NCBI RefSeq assembly: GCF_900007165.1
Contig: NZ_CYGY02000077.1
Location: 1 to 64,000 of the forward strand
Reading direction: 5' to 3'
DNA length: 64,000 nt
From: Paraburkholderia piptadeniae
GTDB lineage: Bacteria > Pseudomonadota > Gammaproteobacteria > Burkholderiales > Burkholderiaceae
In this document: in pieces, positions 1-8,442 of the stretch
Numbering within the stretch: position 1 is the first letter of the stretch
Layout: each line of letters starts with the position of its first letter
Notes under the pieces: generated by a model
Told to the model about the DNA's origin: nothing
What the model saw: the letters and a program-made list of their open reading frames with translations, nothing else
Databases searched by the model: none
Made by a program: the position numbers and the translations under genes

Positions 1-125
1 TTTAACTCGGGATACTAGTAACGCAGATCAGATTTGCGGGTTCGTCGTCGTACAGCGATGCTGTTGAAGTGCGGTACTACCTGACAATCACTAATCCAGC
101 CAACGTAGACGTCAGGAGGACAGCC

Positions 126-782
126 ATGCCCACGCCCGATGCGCCGTTTATCCGACTCTACTGCGAAGGAAAGGAGATCAACCCCTCGTCTCCAAAGAAC
201 GATATTGGGATCATGGCAATAAAAGCGCCTCCGCAAGATGATGAGATCAAGCGAAACCGCTTCATGGTTAAAGGAAACGGTAGATGGACCGGCGACGTAC
301 CCGGTGAATTTGTGATCACGAACAGCCAACTGCTGACCGGCACGCACATCTACGAAATGGTTTACTGGCACAGCCAGCTCGACTGGATCGACGTGCGCGA
401 AGTACTGGCGCGCACCGACGCGCAGGGCAAGGGCCGCATGGTCTACCCGATCACCGACAACGCGCCATCGAACCGCCTGTACTTCAAAGTCTACAGGCCG
501 ACCGACGAGGAAGCCGCAAAGGGCTACAAGATCGAGTTCCTGGGCGAGGTCGACGCCCGCACCCAGGTGCCGCCGTTCCCGCGCGCCCGACCCGGTGATT
601 TCTCGCCACGAACCGGTTACTGGTACGCGGTGGGTCAGACGATCGACCTGATCGGCGGCTACCACGAGGTGTTCGTGAAGGAAGGTGATTCAATGCCGAA
701 CCTGCCGGGTACGGTTGCTGTGGACCCGTTCAGCTTCGAATGGAACTATGCCGGTGAACACCCCAGAGCAGCGGGCCAATAA
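126..782 (+). CDS. Hypothetical protein upstream of a PAAR gene
   Basis: A 218-residue protein that I do not recognise. It has no signal peptide or membrane segment and is acidic and aromatic-rich. The ATG at 126 is chosen because AGGAGGA sits five bases upstream; the frame is open further upstream but lacks such a site. It is followed after 23 bases by a PAAR gene on the same strand, so the two are probably co-transcribed. By position it may be an accessory of a type VI secretion spike, but nothing in its own sequence shows that. No sheath, baseplate or VgrG gene lies in the window. Confidence 0.75.
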   Translation: MPTPDAPFIRLYCEGKEINPSSPKNDIGIMAIKAPPQDDEIKRNRFMVKGNGRWTGDVPGEFVITNSQLLTGTHIYEMVYWHSQLDWIDVREVLARTDAQGKGRMVYPITDNAPSNRLYFKVYRPTDEEAAKGYKIEFLGEVDARTQVPPFPRARPGDFSPRTGYWYAVGQTIDLIGGYHEVFVKEGDSMPNLPGTVAVDPFSFEWNYAGEHPRAAGQ

Positions 783-805
783 ATTTCTATCGCGAAGAGG
801 TTTTC

Positions 806-1060
806 ATGCGTCCGGTTGTTCTGGTTGGTCACCGCCATATATGCCCGGTTCATGGGGTGGGCACAGTCGTGACGGGTACAAGTGGTGTGATCATCGGAGG
901 TCGCGCCGCCGCCCGTATCGGCGACATAACCAGTTGCGGAGCCGTCATCACTTCGGGCTCGACCTCGGAGTTCGATGGCGCCGGTATTGCCCGGAAGGGG
1001 GACACAACCAGCCATGGCGGTACGCTTGTTGAAGGCGACAGCGCCTGGGTGCTTGAATGA
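806..1060 (+). CDS. PAAR domain protein (T6SS spike tip)
   Basis: An 84-residue single-domain PAAR protein. Visible family features are the hydrophobic start, the paired HxxCPxHG stretch (residues about 10-17), GG repeats, a central ARIGDxTSCG stretch (about 36-45) and a later DTTSHGG stretch (66-72). In this family these His and Cys residues bind the metal at the tip of the cone that sharpens the VgrG spike of type VI secretion. No effector extension is fused, so cargo would have to bind non-covalently. It sits 23 bases after the preceding hypothetical gene and converges on the flavoprotein gene, with only 14 bases between stop codons. Confidence 0.9.
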   Translation: MRPVVLVGHRHICPVHGVGTVVTGTSGVIIGGRAAARIGDITSCGAVITSGSTSEFDGAGIARKGDTTSHGGTLVEGDSAWVLE

Positions 1061-1074
1061 GCGAACAGGTACGT

Positions 1075-2883
1075 TCAACGTTTTGCCACCCCTTCGGGCG
1101 CGCCGTATTTTGTTGCCTTAGTGCTTTTTAAGCCGCGAACCGCGCCAGTCTCAAGGCTCTTCTCACGCTCATCCAGAATCGTTTCGCCCGGCTTGACGCG
1201 CGTGAATGTCACGGGCTCTTGCGATATGCAGATCTCTCCTTGCTGGCGGCGAACCGTCGTAAATGCCGATCTGGTTAGATCGCCCGCGTCCGGAAAGTCC
1301 TCTCTGAAATGCGCGCCCCGCGAGTTCTCGCGAGCAATTGCCGCTTCCGTAATCACCTGGCTGACCGATATCAGGTTCTTCAAATTGAGCCAGTCGTGCC
1401 ATTGCAAATTCAATGCGCGGTCGCCATCGGCAACGCCTGTGCGCATCAACTGGCCGTAAAGGTCTCGCAATGCCGCTCGTGCGCGAAGAAGTCCGTCGCC
1501 ATGGCGACTAATGCCGACGTCCTTCCACATGCATTCATAGAGCGATTCCCGAATGTTCTCCAGGTCTTTTCCGTTCTGCTTGAAAGGCGCTTCGGCTTCG
1601 CTGATGGCGGCCTGTATTGCGTCATCGTCGGGGGCATGATGCTGGCCCTGTTCGCTGACCCACGTCGCCATGCTGTCACCCGCAATGCCGCCGAAAACGG
1701 TGGAGTTCGCGACACCATTGCCACCCAGGCGATTGGCGCCATGGACTCCGCCCGTATCTTCGCCCGCTGCGAACAGGCCGGTGAGTTCCGTGCGGCAATC
1801 GGTCTGAAAAACCACGCCGCCCATCATGTAGTGCGCGGTCGGCACGACTTCGACGAGACCGCCCGCAAGATCGAAGCCGCAGTCGGCGCAGCGTTCCACC
1901 ATGCCCTTGAACTGCTTGCGCACCTTGTCCGGTCCAAGGTGGCCCATCTGAATGTACACGCCGCCATTCGGCGATGTGCGGCCCTCTCTCATTTCCGAGT
2001 AGATACCACGCGATACGATGTCGCGCGTCGCACGCTCGCCGCGCGCGTCGTAGCGATGCATGAAGCGCTCTTTATCGCCGTTCAGCAAATGACCGCCCGC
2101 TCCGCGCAAGCCTTCTTCGAGGACCGTGCCTGTCATCCGCGTATGACTTCCCGCGAGCAGACCTGTCGGATGGAACTGCACCATTTCCATATCGCGCAGC
2201 GGCAAGCCCGCGCGCAATGCCATCGCAAGGCCGTCGCAACTCTTGTCGCCCGACGGCGTATGAAACTTGTACATCGTCGGGCCCCCACCCGTCGCGAGCA
2301 GTACCGCGCGTGCCTGCACGAACACGAACTGCCCCGAGCGCATATCGATCATCAGGACGCCCGCGAGGCTCTTGCCGTCGCGGCTTCTGATCAACTCGAT
2401 TGCGCGGTGCTCTTCGAGCCGGTTGATGCCCCGGCTCCACACCTGCTCGGCAAGACGGTTGATGATCTCGATACCCGTCAGATCGCCCTTGTGCACCGTC
2501 CGATCGAACGTCTGTCCTGCGAATGCCTTTTGATGAATCGAGCCATCGGGATTGCGATCGAAAAAGCAGCCCAACTCGTTCTCAAGTTCGCGAACGCGCT
2601 CGACGGCCGTGCTCACCAGTGTCCACGCGAGATCCTGATTCGACAGCCACTTGCTGCCTTCGATGGTGTCCATGAAATGACGCTCGACGGAATCACCCGG
2701 CGCCAGCGCGACGTTGTATCCGCCCTGTACCATGCGCGTGCAACCGCACTTCCCTAACAATCCTTTGACGGCGACGGTAATCGAGAGCTGAGGCGCGGTC
2801 TGATGCGCGTGCAGCGCCGCGAAGAGACCCGCGCCGCCGGAGCCGAGTATCAGGATATCCGTCCGGATGTGCGCAATATTCAT
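1075..2883 (-). CDS. Fumarate reductase/succinate dehydrogenase-like flavoprotein subunit
   Basis: A 602-residue FAD subunit of the SdhA/FrdA/NadB superfamily. The N-terminal dinucleotide fold shows GSGGAGLFAAL (14-24). HPTG, an EGLRGAGGHL stretch, DIVSR and HYMMGG follow in the expected order for the fumarate/succinate site. At the position of the histidine that covalently holds FAD in SdhA/FrdA (H-T-x-x-A-Q-G-G) this protein has Cys48 (C-T-R-M-V-Q-G-G), so FAD is probably bound non-covalently, as in L-aspartate oxidase. It is the last gene of a six-gene operon; its ATG overlaps the fumarase beta stop by four bases. It probably interconverts succinate or a substituted succinate with the fumarate form. 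Confidence 0.85.
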   Translation of the reverse strand: MNIAHIRTDILILGSGGAGLFAALHAHQTAPQLSITVAVKGLLGKCGCTRMVQGGYNVALAPGDSVERHFMDTIEGSKWLSNQDLAWTLVSTAVERVRELENELGCFFDRNPDGSIHQKAFAGQTFDRTVHKGDLTGIEIINRLAEQVWSRGINRLEEHRAIELIRSRDGKSLAGVLMIDMRSGQFVFVQARAVLLATGGGPTMYKFHTPSGDKSCDGLAMALRAGLPLRDMEMVQFHPTGLLAGSHTRMTGTVLEEGLRGAGGHLLNGDKERFMHRYDARGERATRDIVSRGIYSEMREGRTSPNGGVYIQMGHLGPDKVRKQFKGMVERCADCGFDLAGGLVEVVPTAHYMMGGVVFQTDCRTELTGLFAAGEDTGGVHGANRLGGNGVANSTVFGGIAGDSMATWVSEQGQHHAPDDDAIQAAISEAEAPFKQNGKDLENIRESLYECMWKDVGISRHGDGLLRARAALRDLYGQLMRTGVADGDRALNLQWHDWLNLKNLISVSQVITEAAIARENSRGAHFREDFPDAGDLTRSAFTTVRRQQGEICISQEPVTFTRVKPGETILDEREKSLETGAVRGLKSTKATKYGAPEGVAKR

Positions 2884-3494
2884 TTGGCCTGTACTCCAAG
2901 ACTGGCGAGCACGGCCGCGCGACGATCGGCTGCGTCGTGCTTCACGGCGTCGTAAAGACTCCCGCCGTGGCTATCCATCGCCACCAGCAAGGGACCGAAG
3001 TTGCTGATCCTGAATCGCCATAAGGATTCGGGATTGAGATCGTCGAGATCGATGGCTTCGATCTGCTCGATCCATGTCGTCTCGAGCGCGGCCGTGCCGC
3101 CGATGATCGCGAGATAGACGCCGCCGAGATCGCCGAACGCCGCTTGCGACGCTTCGCGCAGCCCGCCCTTGCCGACGATCATGCGCACGCCGTATTGCTC
3201 CATCAGCGGCCGCGTGAAGCGCTCCATCCGGTCCGACGTCGTCGTGCCGATACAGATCGGCTGATAGCCCGCCGGATAGTCGTCGCTGACGGGAACCTTG
3301 CGCACATTCGGCGCCGTGTGAATGACGGCATGGCCGCGAAGATCGAAATGCGTCGTGCGCCCTCTGTCGAACATATGAATTTGCGTCGCGTCCCGAATGC
3401 CGTAAAGCGTTCGATGCAATGTCACCGTATCGTTCACACGCAATTGCCGGATCTGTGACTCGTCGACGGGCGTGAATAGATCGTAGTGGGCCAT
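2880..3494 (-). CDS. Class I fumarase/tartrate dehydratase-type beta subunit
   Basis: A 204-residue protein of the small-subunit (C-terminal) domain family of class I Fe-S hydro-lyases (FumA C-terminal half, TtdB). Characteristic stretches are GRTTHFDLRGHAVIHTAPN, PICIGTTTSDRM and MIVGKGG in the middle, then YLAIIGGTAAL. It pairs with the alpha subunit two bases upstream to hydrate fumarate to malate, or a related substrate such as mesaconate or tartrate; the sequence alone does not decide. The ATG at 3494 is chosen because it starts at the usual family N-terminus just after the alpha stop. The long upstream extension of the frame is only overlap with the alpha gene. Confidence 0.85.
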   Translation of the reverse strand: MAHYDLFTPVDESQIRQLRVNDTVTLHRTLYGIRDATQIHMFDRGRTTHFDLRGHAVIHTAPNVRKVPVSDDYPAGYQPICIGTTTSDRMERFTRPLMEQYGVRMIVGKGGLREASQAAFGDLGGVYLAIIGGTAALETTWIEQIEAIDLDDLNPESLWRFRISNFGPLLVAMDSHGGSLYDAVKHDAADRRAAVLASLGVQAK

Positions 3495-3496
3495 TT

Positions 3497-4372
3497 TCAG
3501 AAACCGTATGAAAGTCCGTCGGTAGAGAACACGGCTCTTGCGCGCCGCGCCGAGTGACATTGCATGTTCACCGCAATGGGATTCATCGTGATATGCGTCG
3601 CAGCGAGTTCGATGTGAACGGCGAATGCCGTGCTGTCGCCGCCCAGACCTTGCGGGCCGATGCCGAGCTGGTTCACGGCCGCCGACAGTTCTGCTTCGAG
3701 CGCCGCGCCGTCGGGATCGCCGCAGCGTGTGCCGAGCGCCCGTGTGGCCGCACGCTTCGCGAGCGCAATCGAAAGATCGGATGTGCCGCCGAGTCCGACG
3801 CCGACGATCGTCGGCGGGCAGGTCTTGCCGCCCGCGGAAAGCACGCAATCGACGACGAACGTCTTGATCGCATCGATCCCTTCGGCAGGCACGGCCATCT
3901 TCAGAAACGAATTGTTCTCGGAGCCGCTGCCTTTAGGCACCATTTCGATAGCCGCTGTATTCGCATCGCCGGAAAAGTCGATGTGAATGACAGGTACTTC
4001 GATGCCACAAGACGTGTGATCGTTCTTGCGCGTCAAAGGATGCACGACCGACGAACGCAACGGATGCTCGCGCGTCGCTCGCTCACAGCCCTTGCGAATC
4101 GCCGCCTTGAGTTCGAACCCGTCGAACTCGACATTGCGCCCGATCACAACGTTGTAGATCGGGATGCCCGTGTCCTGGCAAAGGAGATTGTCGGTTCCCT
4201 CCGCCACTTGAATGTTCGTGCGCATCGTTTCGAGCACACGCTTCGCCACAGGCGATGTATCGGTTGCCGCGAGCCTGTCGATACCGAGCTTCACATCCGG
4301 CGGCAGCAGTTTGAGCGCGCGGATATAAAGCTCTTTAGACGCTTCCTCGACCGCGCCGAGATCCAGTTTCAT
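3497..4372 (-). CDS. Class I fumarase/tartrate dehydratase-type alpha subunit
   Basis: A 291-residue Fe-S hydro-lyase large subunit (FumA N-terminal half, TtdA). Cysteines expected to hold the [4Fe-4S] cluster appear in LLCQDTGIPIY, in the DHTSCGIEVP region, and in a later Cys of the family pattern. GVGLGGTSD and GPQGLGGDST are typical. Two ATGs lie at 4378 and 4372. The second is preferred because GGGAGGAA is spaced correctly for it and too close to the first. Together with the beta subunit it would catalyse reversible hydration of fumarate or a related enoate, next to a quinone-linked fumarate/succinate enzyme. Confidence 0.87.
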   Translation of the reverse strand: MKLDLGAVEEASKELYIRALKLLPPDVKLGIDRLAATDTSPVAKRVLETMRTNIQVAEGTDNLLCQDTGIPIYNVVIGRNVEFDGFELKAAIRKGCERATREHPLRSSVVHPLTRKNDHTSCGIEVPVIHIDFSGDANTAAIEMVPKGSGSENNSFLKMAVPAEGIDAIKTFVVDCVLSAGGKTCPPTIVGVGLGGTSDLSIALAKRAATRALGTRCGDPDGAALEAELSAAVNQLGIGPQGLGGDSTAFAVHIELAATHITMNPIAVNMQCHSARRARAVFSTDGLSYGF

Positions 4373-4440
4373 GGTCATTTCCTCCCGGATAGCGTTTCGA
4401 ATCCAGACCTCGCTGGCTTCGCAAACGCGGCATCAGTAGT

Positions 4441-4797
4441 TCAGTGCATCAGTGCAAGCAGAAACGCGAGACCGGCGCATGTGCTCGCTCCCAACCCCAA
4501 CGCGAGCCAGTTCTTTCGCAGCCCGTTCCAGGGAAGAAACTCGATCAGCAACAGCCGGATGCCGCCCATCAAATGAAGCGAGAGCAAGACCACGAGGCCC
4601 CATTCGCCGAACTTGAAAAGCGGCTGGTCAGTGACGCGAATGAAACTTTCGAGTGCGCCCTCGCCGGCAATCGACTGCCCAAGCGCCCAGAAATGAACGG
4701 GTAAAAAGAGAGCAAGGCCGAGACCGGACAGGCGGTGTACGAGAAACGCCCAATACGCCGGGTGCGTACGCGCGCGATAGTCGTTCTTGCGCATCAT
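4441..4797 (-). CDS. Fumarate reductase/SDH membrane anchor subunit (SdhD/FrdD-like)
   Basis: A 118-residue hydrophobic protein with three membrane segments. The FLVHRLSGLGLALFLPVHFW stretch is typical of the haem b/quinone anchor of succinate dehydrogenases (HRxSG, then His), followed by HLMGGIRLLLIEF. It is the second anchor subunit. The start at 4797 (MMRKN) overlaps the stop of the preceding anchor gene; starting at 4794 instead would remove one Met. A 68-base gap separates it from the fumarase alpha gene. It would carry electrons between the Fe-S subunit and the quinone pool in the inner membrane. Confidence 0.8.
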   Translation of the reverse strand: MMRKNDYRARTHPAYWAFLVHRLSGLGLALFLPVHFWALGQSIAGEGALESFIRVTDQPLFKFGEWGLVVLLSLHLMGGIRLLLIEFLPWNGLRKNWLALGLGASTCAGLAFLLALMH

Positions 4798-5141
4798 GCG
4801 ACGACTCCATAGACCGCGCGCAGTCCCATGAAAGCCAGCAACGCGGAAATCGCAACGCTTGCCGCCACTGCGGATTTGCCGCGCCATTGCAACCACTCTT
4901 CCGCAATCCGCAGCAAACCAATCGGAACATGAATCGCGCACGCGATCACAAACAACGTATAGAACGCGCCAAAGAACCAGTTGCCATGCGTGCGGCCAAG
5001 AATGGCAGGGGCACTCAGCCCCATGTGCACCGCGTACACGATGACGGCAATGTGAACCAATACGCAGCACGCCAGAACCGTCGCGCTCATTCTTTGCCAA
5101 TACCACAAGCGCGCCTGCGTTTTCAGCGACATTGCGTTCAT
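4794..5141 (-). CDS. Fumarate reductase/SDH membrane anchor subunit (SdhC/FrdC-like)
   Basis: A 115-residue integral membrane protein with three predicted helices. Histidines in LVHIAVIVYAVH and in AIHVPIGLLRIAEEW are candidate haem or quinone ligands. The ATG at 5141 overlaps the stop codon of the Fe-S subunit gene (TGATG), which indicates translational coupling. It forms the membrane domain with the next gene. Similarity is to the SdhC/FrdC superfamily by topology and position rather than by a strong signature, so the subunit label is moderately certain. Confidence 0.75.
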   Translation of the reverse strand: MNAMSLKTQARLWYWQRMSATVLACCVLVHIAVIVYAVHMGLSAPAILGRTHGNWFFGAFYTLFVIACAIHVPIGLLRIAEEWLQWRGKSAVAASVAISALLAFMGLRAVYGVVA

Positions 5142-5854
5142 CACAATTCCCCTTCGAGCGCGGCCTTCATCGTCATCCGCTTCAGGCCGGCAATGCCCGC
5201 CGTCGGCGAGATGTGCTTGGGGCAACGTTCCGTGCAGGTCGCCTGCGTGTGACACGAATGGCATCCCGCATCGCCCGCGACCGCGCGAAGGCGCTCGACA
5301 CGCTTGCTGTCACGCTCGTCGTTGACGAGCGTCCACGCGCGGTTCAATGCGGCAGGCCCCAGGTAATCGGGACGCCACGTCACGACATCGCACGACGAAT
5401 AGCACACGCCGCAACCGATGCACTCGACGCCCGCATCGGCCGCTTGCCGCCGGGGGCTGTCCGGCTGCACGCGCGCGAAGTCATCGCGGCGCGTACGTTG
5501 CCCGCTGAATTGGCCTTTGGCCTGAGCCCATTTATCGAAGAAGCGGCTCATGTCGGTCACGAGATCCTTGATCACGGGAAGGTTCGACAGCGGCGCAATT
5601 TCAAGCTGATTGCTCGCAGCCACCTTTGCGACGTGCGTGCGGCACGTCCACCGCGCCTTGCCGTTCACGTTCATCGCGCAGGAGCCGCACATCCCGACGC
5701 GGCACGCGAAGCGATACGCGAGATCAGGTTGAAGGTGACGCTGGATATAAGTCACGACGTCCAATACGGTCTGACTTTCATGGCGAGGCACCTCGTAGGC
5801 GACCAGTTCGCCTTCCGTGCGACCTCTCCAGACCTTGACGCGTAGTGTGTCCAT
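5141..5854 (-). CDS. Fumarate reductase/succinate dehydrogenase iron-sulfur subunit
   Basis: A 237-residue FrdB/SdhB protein. The N-terminal ferredoxin domain has the [2Fe-2S] motif CRVGMCGSC plus a downstream Cys. The C-terminal domain has CIGCGVCYSSC for a [4Fe-4S] cluster and a second set, CHSCHTQATCTERCP, for the remaining clusters. It passes electrons between the flavoprotein and the anchors. The ATG at 5854 is preferred over an upstream TTG (5890) because the protein then begins at the usual family N-terminus. It is the first gene of the operon Fe-S, C, D, fumarase alpha, fumarase beta, flavoprotein. The flavoprotein at the far end is an unusual order. Confidence 0.88.
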   Translation of the reverse strand: MDTLRVKVWRGRTEGELVAYEVPRHESQTVLDVVTYIQRHLQPDLAYRFACRVGMCGSCAMNVNGKARWTCRTHVAKVAASNQLEIAPLSNLPVIKDLVTDMSRFFDKWAQAKGQFSGQRTRRDDFARVQPDSPRRQAADAGVECIGCGVCYSSCDVVTWRPDYLGPAALNRAWTLVNDERDSKRVERLRAVAGDAGCHSCHTQATCTERCPKHISPTAGIAGLKRMTMKAALEGEL

Positions 5855-6103
5855 ATCGACAGTGCCTTTGATGAAGAATGACCGATGCAATAGCCAATAG
5901 CGGCTTGTCAGTCACTAGTGTTCTGCATCCTTAGATAAAGCAAAAGCGAATATTTCTTGGCTTGAGAGAAAGGATCGCTTTTCATCAGTCGAAGCCGCGA
6001 CGGCCCAGCACCAGCGCCATGCGAGCGTTATCGCGTTCCTTCGGCTTATGAATGAGATGTCTTGCGGGAAAGAACGACGCGGCATGCCCGCCAGATGGCG
6101 AGA

Positions 6104-6889
6104 TCACGCCAGCATTCCAATTGAAGAGCGGATGATGAGATTGGCTCCCGCCAGAATCAGCACTGACCAAAGAAGCGTCGACACTCTGGCGGCCGGCACT
6201 CTGGTGCGCAACAACGCGCCCGTTGCGAGACCGAGCGCGCCGCAAGGCAAGAGCCATCCCGCCAGCGGCAACACCACCGGGTTCTTGTACAAGCCGGATG
6301 CACTGAATAGAAAGAGCCGCGCGACAGCAGTCGCGGTGATGAGCGTGCTGATGGTTGCGCGCCGCTGGTCGGCGTCGCGCAGACGCCCCGCGAGATAGAT
6401 CGTATAGACGGGCCCGCCCGTGCCGAACACGGCTGTCAGGCATCCGCCGCCGAGCCCCAAAGGCAGTGCCCAGCCCGCGCCCAGCGCGCGAAATTCTCCG
6501 GTCGACAGGATTCTCCATGTCGAATACACGAGCAGGCAGACACCCAATATGAGTTCGAGCGGCTTTTCCGGCGCAGAGACGAGCACGGTCACGCCAAGCA
6601 CGAGCCCGATGCAAAGCCACGGTCCTATCTTGCGCAGTTCGCTCGTTTGCACGTCCTTCAGATTGCGTATGCCGACGAGCAGTCCCGCCATCAGATCCAG
6701 TATCAGCATGACGGGCGTGGCCGTCTTCAACGGAATGAGCTGAGTCAGCATCGGAATCGCGACGATCGACGAACCGAACCCCGTCATGCCGTACACGAGA
6801 TAGGCAAGCGCGACGATCACACCCGACGCCGCTATCGAAGCAATGTCGATTCCGATCGTGGACAGAGCGAGATACGCATGGTCAAGCAT
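6104..6889 (-). CDS. TSUP (TauE/SafE) family membrane transporter
   Basis: A 261-residue inner-membrane protein with about eight hydrophobic segments, including the YGMTGFGSSIVAIPML re-entrant motif and the GLGGGCLTAVFGTGGPVYTIY repeat half typical of the sulfite exporter TauE/SafE family. Members move sulfite, sulfonates or small organic anions; substrate cannot be read here. It is transcribed divergently from a LysR gene across a 188-base region with a perfect palindrome. It lies 249 bases upstream of the fumarate/succinate operon on the same strand, so the three units may form one regulon. Confidence 0.85.
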   Translation of the reverse strand: MLDHAYLALSTIGIDIASIAASGVIVALAYLVYGMTGFGSSIVAIPMLTQLIPLKTATPVMLILDLMAGLLVGIRNLKDVQTSELRKIGPWLCIGLVLGVTVLVSAPEKPLELILGVCLLVYSTWRILSTGEFRALGAGWALPLGLGGGCLTAVFGTGGPVYTIYLAGRLRDADQRRATISTLITATAVARLFLFSASGLYKNPVVLPLAGWLLPCGALGLATGALLRTRVPAARVSTLLWSVLILAGANLIIRSSIGMLA

Positions 6890-6982
6890 CGGTGCATTGC
6901 CTCGTGGTATCGGGGTTCCATCGGGGGTTCCTTTCCACGAGTCATTATGAAACCGGTGTTGATAAAGAAAAATCTAATAATG

Positions 6983-7005
6983 GTTTTCCTTAGCACAAGG
7001 AAAAC
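6983..7005. promoter_or_regulatory. Perfect palindrome, likely LysR operator
   Basis: GTTTTCCTT and its exact complement AAGGAAAAC are separated by AGCAC. The element lies between the divergent TSUP transporter and LysR genes, 73 bases before the LysR ATG. LysR regulators bind interrupted dyads containing T-N11-A in such positions and control both genes. The assignment is by position and symmetry. Confidence 0.6.
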
Positions 7006-7077
7006 TTTTGCTTTTGTATCATGGGGCTCTGCCGATTCAACGCACTACCGCGTCGATGCGCGGCCTGACATATCGTC

Positions 7078-7968
7078 ATGCCTTCGATCAGAACCCTAAA
7101 AATCTTCCTCACTGTCGCCCGTTGCGGCACATTCGCGGCGGCGGGTTCCGAGGTCGGCCTCACGCCTGCCGCCATCGGCCTTCAGGTTCGTGCTCTCGAA
7201 GACGAGCTCAAGGTGCAGCTCTTCGACCGGAGCGCACGCGCGGCCGTGCTCAATTCGGTCGGCCGTGCGCTGATTCCTGATGTGCAGGAGATCGTGCGCC
7301 GTTATGAACTGCTCGAGTCCGCAGTGGGCGGAGGCGAAATGTCGGGCACGGTGACGATGGGCGCGCTCGTATCGGCATTGATGGGTTCGTTTGCCGATGC
7401 GCTATGGTCGATCCGTCAACGCTATCCGCGGCTCGACGTGCATCTGTTTGCGGGCATGTCGAGCGACTTCGCGCGAAAGGTGGAAACGGGCGAACTGGAT
7501 GCGGCCGTCGTCACGCAATCGCCGCGCGCGCTCGCTTCCAATCTTCTGTGGACGCCGTTGTATTCGGAGCCGATGATTCTGATCGTCCCGAGAAGCCCGC
7601 ACTTCGATCTGCCGCGCAACCAGAACGACATACTGCGTGAAGCGCCGTTCATGCGCTTCGACAGGAGCACATGGACAGGACATCTCGTGCAGGACGTATT
7701 GAATCAGTGCGATACGCTCGTCAACGAGGCGATGGAGCTGAACTCGGTCGAAGCCATCATCGAGCTGGTTCGACAGGGCTTCGGCATTTCGATCGTGCCG
7801 AAGCTGGCTAACGTCGCGTGGGCCAATGACCAGAAGCTGCAGGTGATGTCTTTGAATGGCGTCGAAGTGCTTCGTCACGTCGGCTTGCTCGAACGCTCGC
7901 GGCACAACCGCATGGCGTTCACCGACGCGATCAAAGGGTTCTTCAATACGCCGTTGCGTTCCGCGTGA
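7078..7968 (+). CDS. LysR family transcriptional regulator
   Basis: A 296-residue LysR-type regulator. The N-terminal winged helix-turn-helix covers residues about 3-60 (RTLKIFLTVARCGTFAAAG, then GLTPAAIGLQVRALEDEL). An effector-binding domain with the usual periplasmic-binding-protein fold follows from about residue 90 (GTVTMGAL). Divergent orientation to the TSUP permease with a shared dyad suggests that it controls the permease and perhaps the fumarate/succinate operon in response to a carboxylate or sulfonate. The ligand is unknown. Confidence 0.9.
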   Translation: MPSIRTLKIFLTVARCGTFAAAGSEVGLTPAAIGLQVRALEDELKVQLFDRSARAAVLNSVGRALIPDVQEIVRRYELLESAVGGGEMSGTVTMGALVSALMGSFADALWSIRQRYPRLDVHLFAGMSSDFARKVETGELDAAVVTQSPRALASNLLWTPLYSEPMILIVPRSPHFDLPRNQNDILREAPFMRFDRSTWTGHLVQDVLNQCDTLVNEAMELNSVEAIIELVRQGFGISIVPKLANVAWANDQKLQVMSLNGVEVLRHVGLLERSRHNRMAFTDAIKGFFNTPLRSA

Positions 7969-8013
7969 ACGCGGGCGACTCAGCCGACGCAAGCGACACG
8001 CGTCCGCGCGTCC

Positions 8014-8334
8014 TTACAGATAGCTGCACACGTAATCGAGCGTTTCGATCACATCGATATCGAAGCGGCTCTTGCCAGGCACCGAAAACGACTCACCCGC
8101 GCGATACGTCTTCCACTCGTCGCTGCCTTCGAGACGGATGCGGCATTGGCCTGCCTGCACTTCCATGAGTTCCGGCGCATCGGTGCCGAAGTTCAGCGTG
8201 CCGGGCAGGATCACGCCGAGCGTCTTGCGGCTGCCGTCGGCAAAGAGAACAGTGTGCGAAACACACTTGCCGTCGAAATAGACGTTGGCCCGTTTGATAA
8301 CGGAAACCTGATCGAATTGCGTTGCGGCCGTCAT
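8014..8334 (-). CDS. ppnP: Pyrimidine/purine nucleoside phosphorylase
   Basis: A 106-residue protein matching the PpnP (YaiE, formerly DUF1255) family in full length. It is a small cupin: ANVYFDGKCVSHTV near the start, LPGTLNFGTDAPELMEV in the middle, then GESFSVPGKSRFDIDV and the C-terminal YVCSYL. PpnP cleaves several purine and pyrimidine nucleosides with phosphate to give ribose-1-phosphate and free base. It stands alone, convergent with the LysR gene and about 108 bases downstream of the encapsulin gene on the same strand. Confidence 0.93.
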   Translation of the reverse strand: MTAATQFDQVSVIKRANVYFDGKCVSHTVLFADGSRKTLGVILPGTLNFGTDAPELMEVQAGQCRIRLEGSDEWKTYRAGESFSVPGKSRFDIDVIETLDYVCSYL

Positions 8335-8442
8335 GGCTATCTTCCTCTTGTCGTCGTGAATGGATGCGTTCGCGCCGCATCGATATCCGCGCGGCGCGAG
8401 CCCGCAATCATACAGGCGATTCGGCTACTCCAAAGGCGCGAG

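Noticed and set aside
1309..2757. Long plus-strand frame of about 480 residues opposite the flavoprotein gene
   Set aside because: Arg/His/Ala-rich shadow typical of the antisense frame of a GC-rich gene; the minus strand encodes a clear FAD protein.
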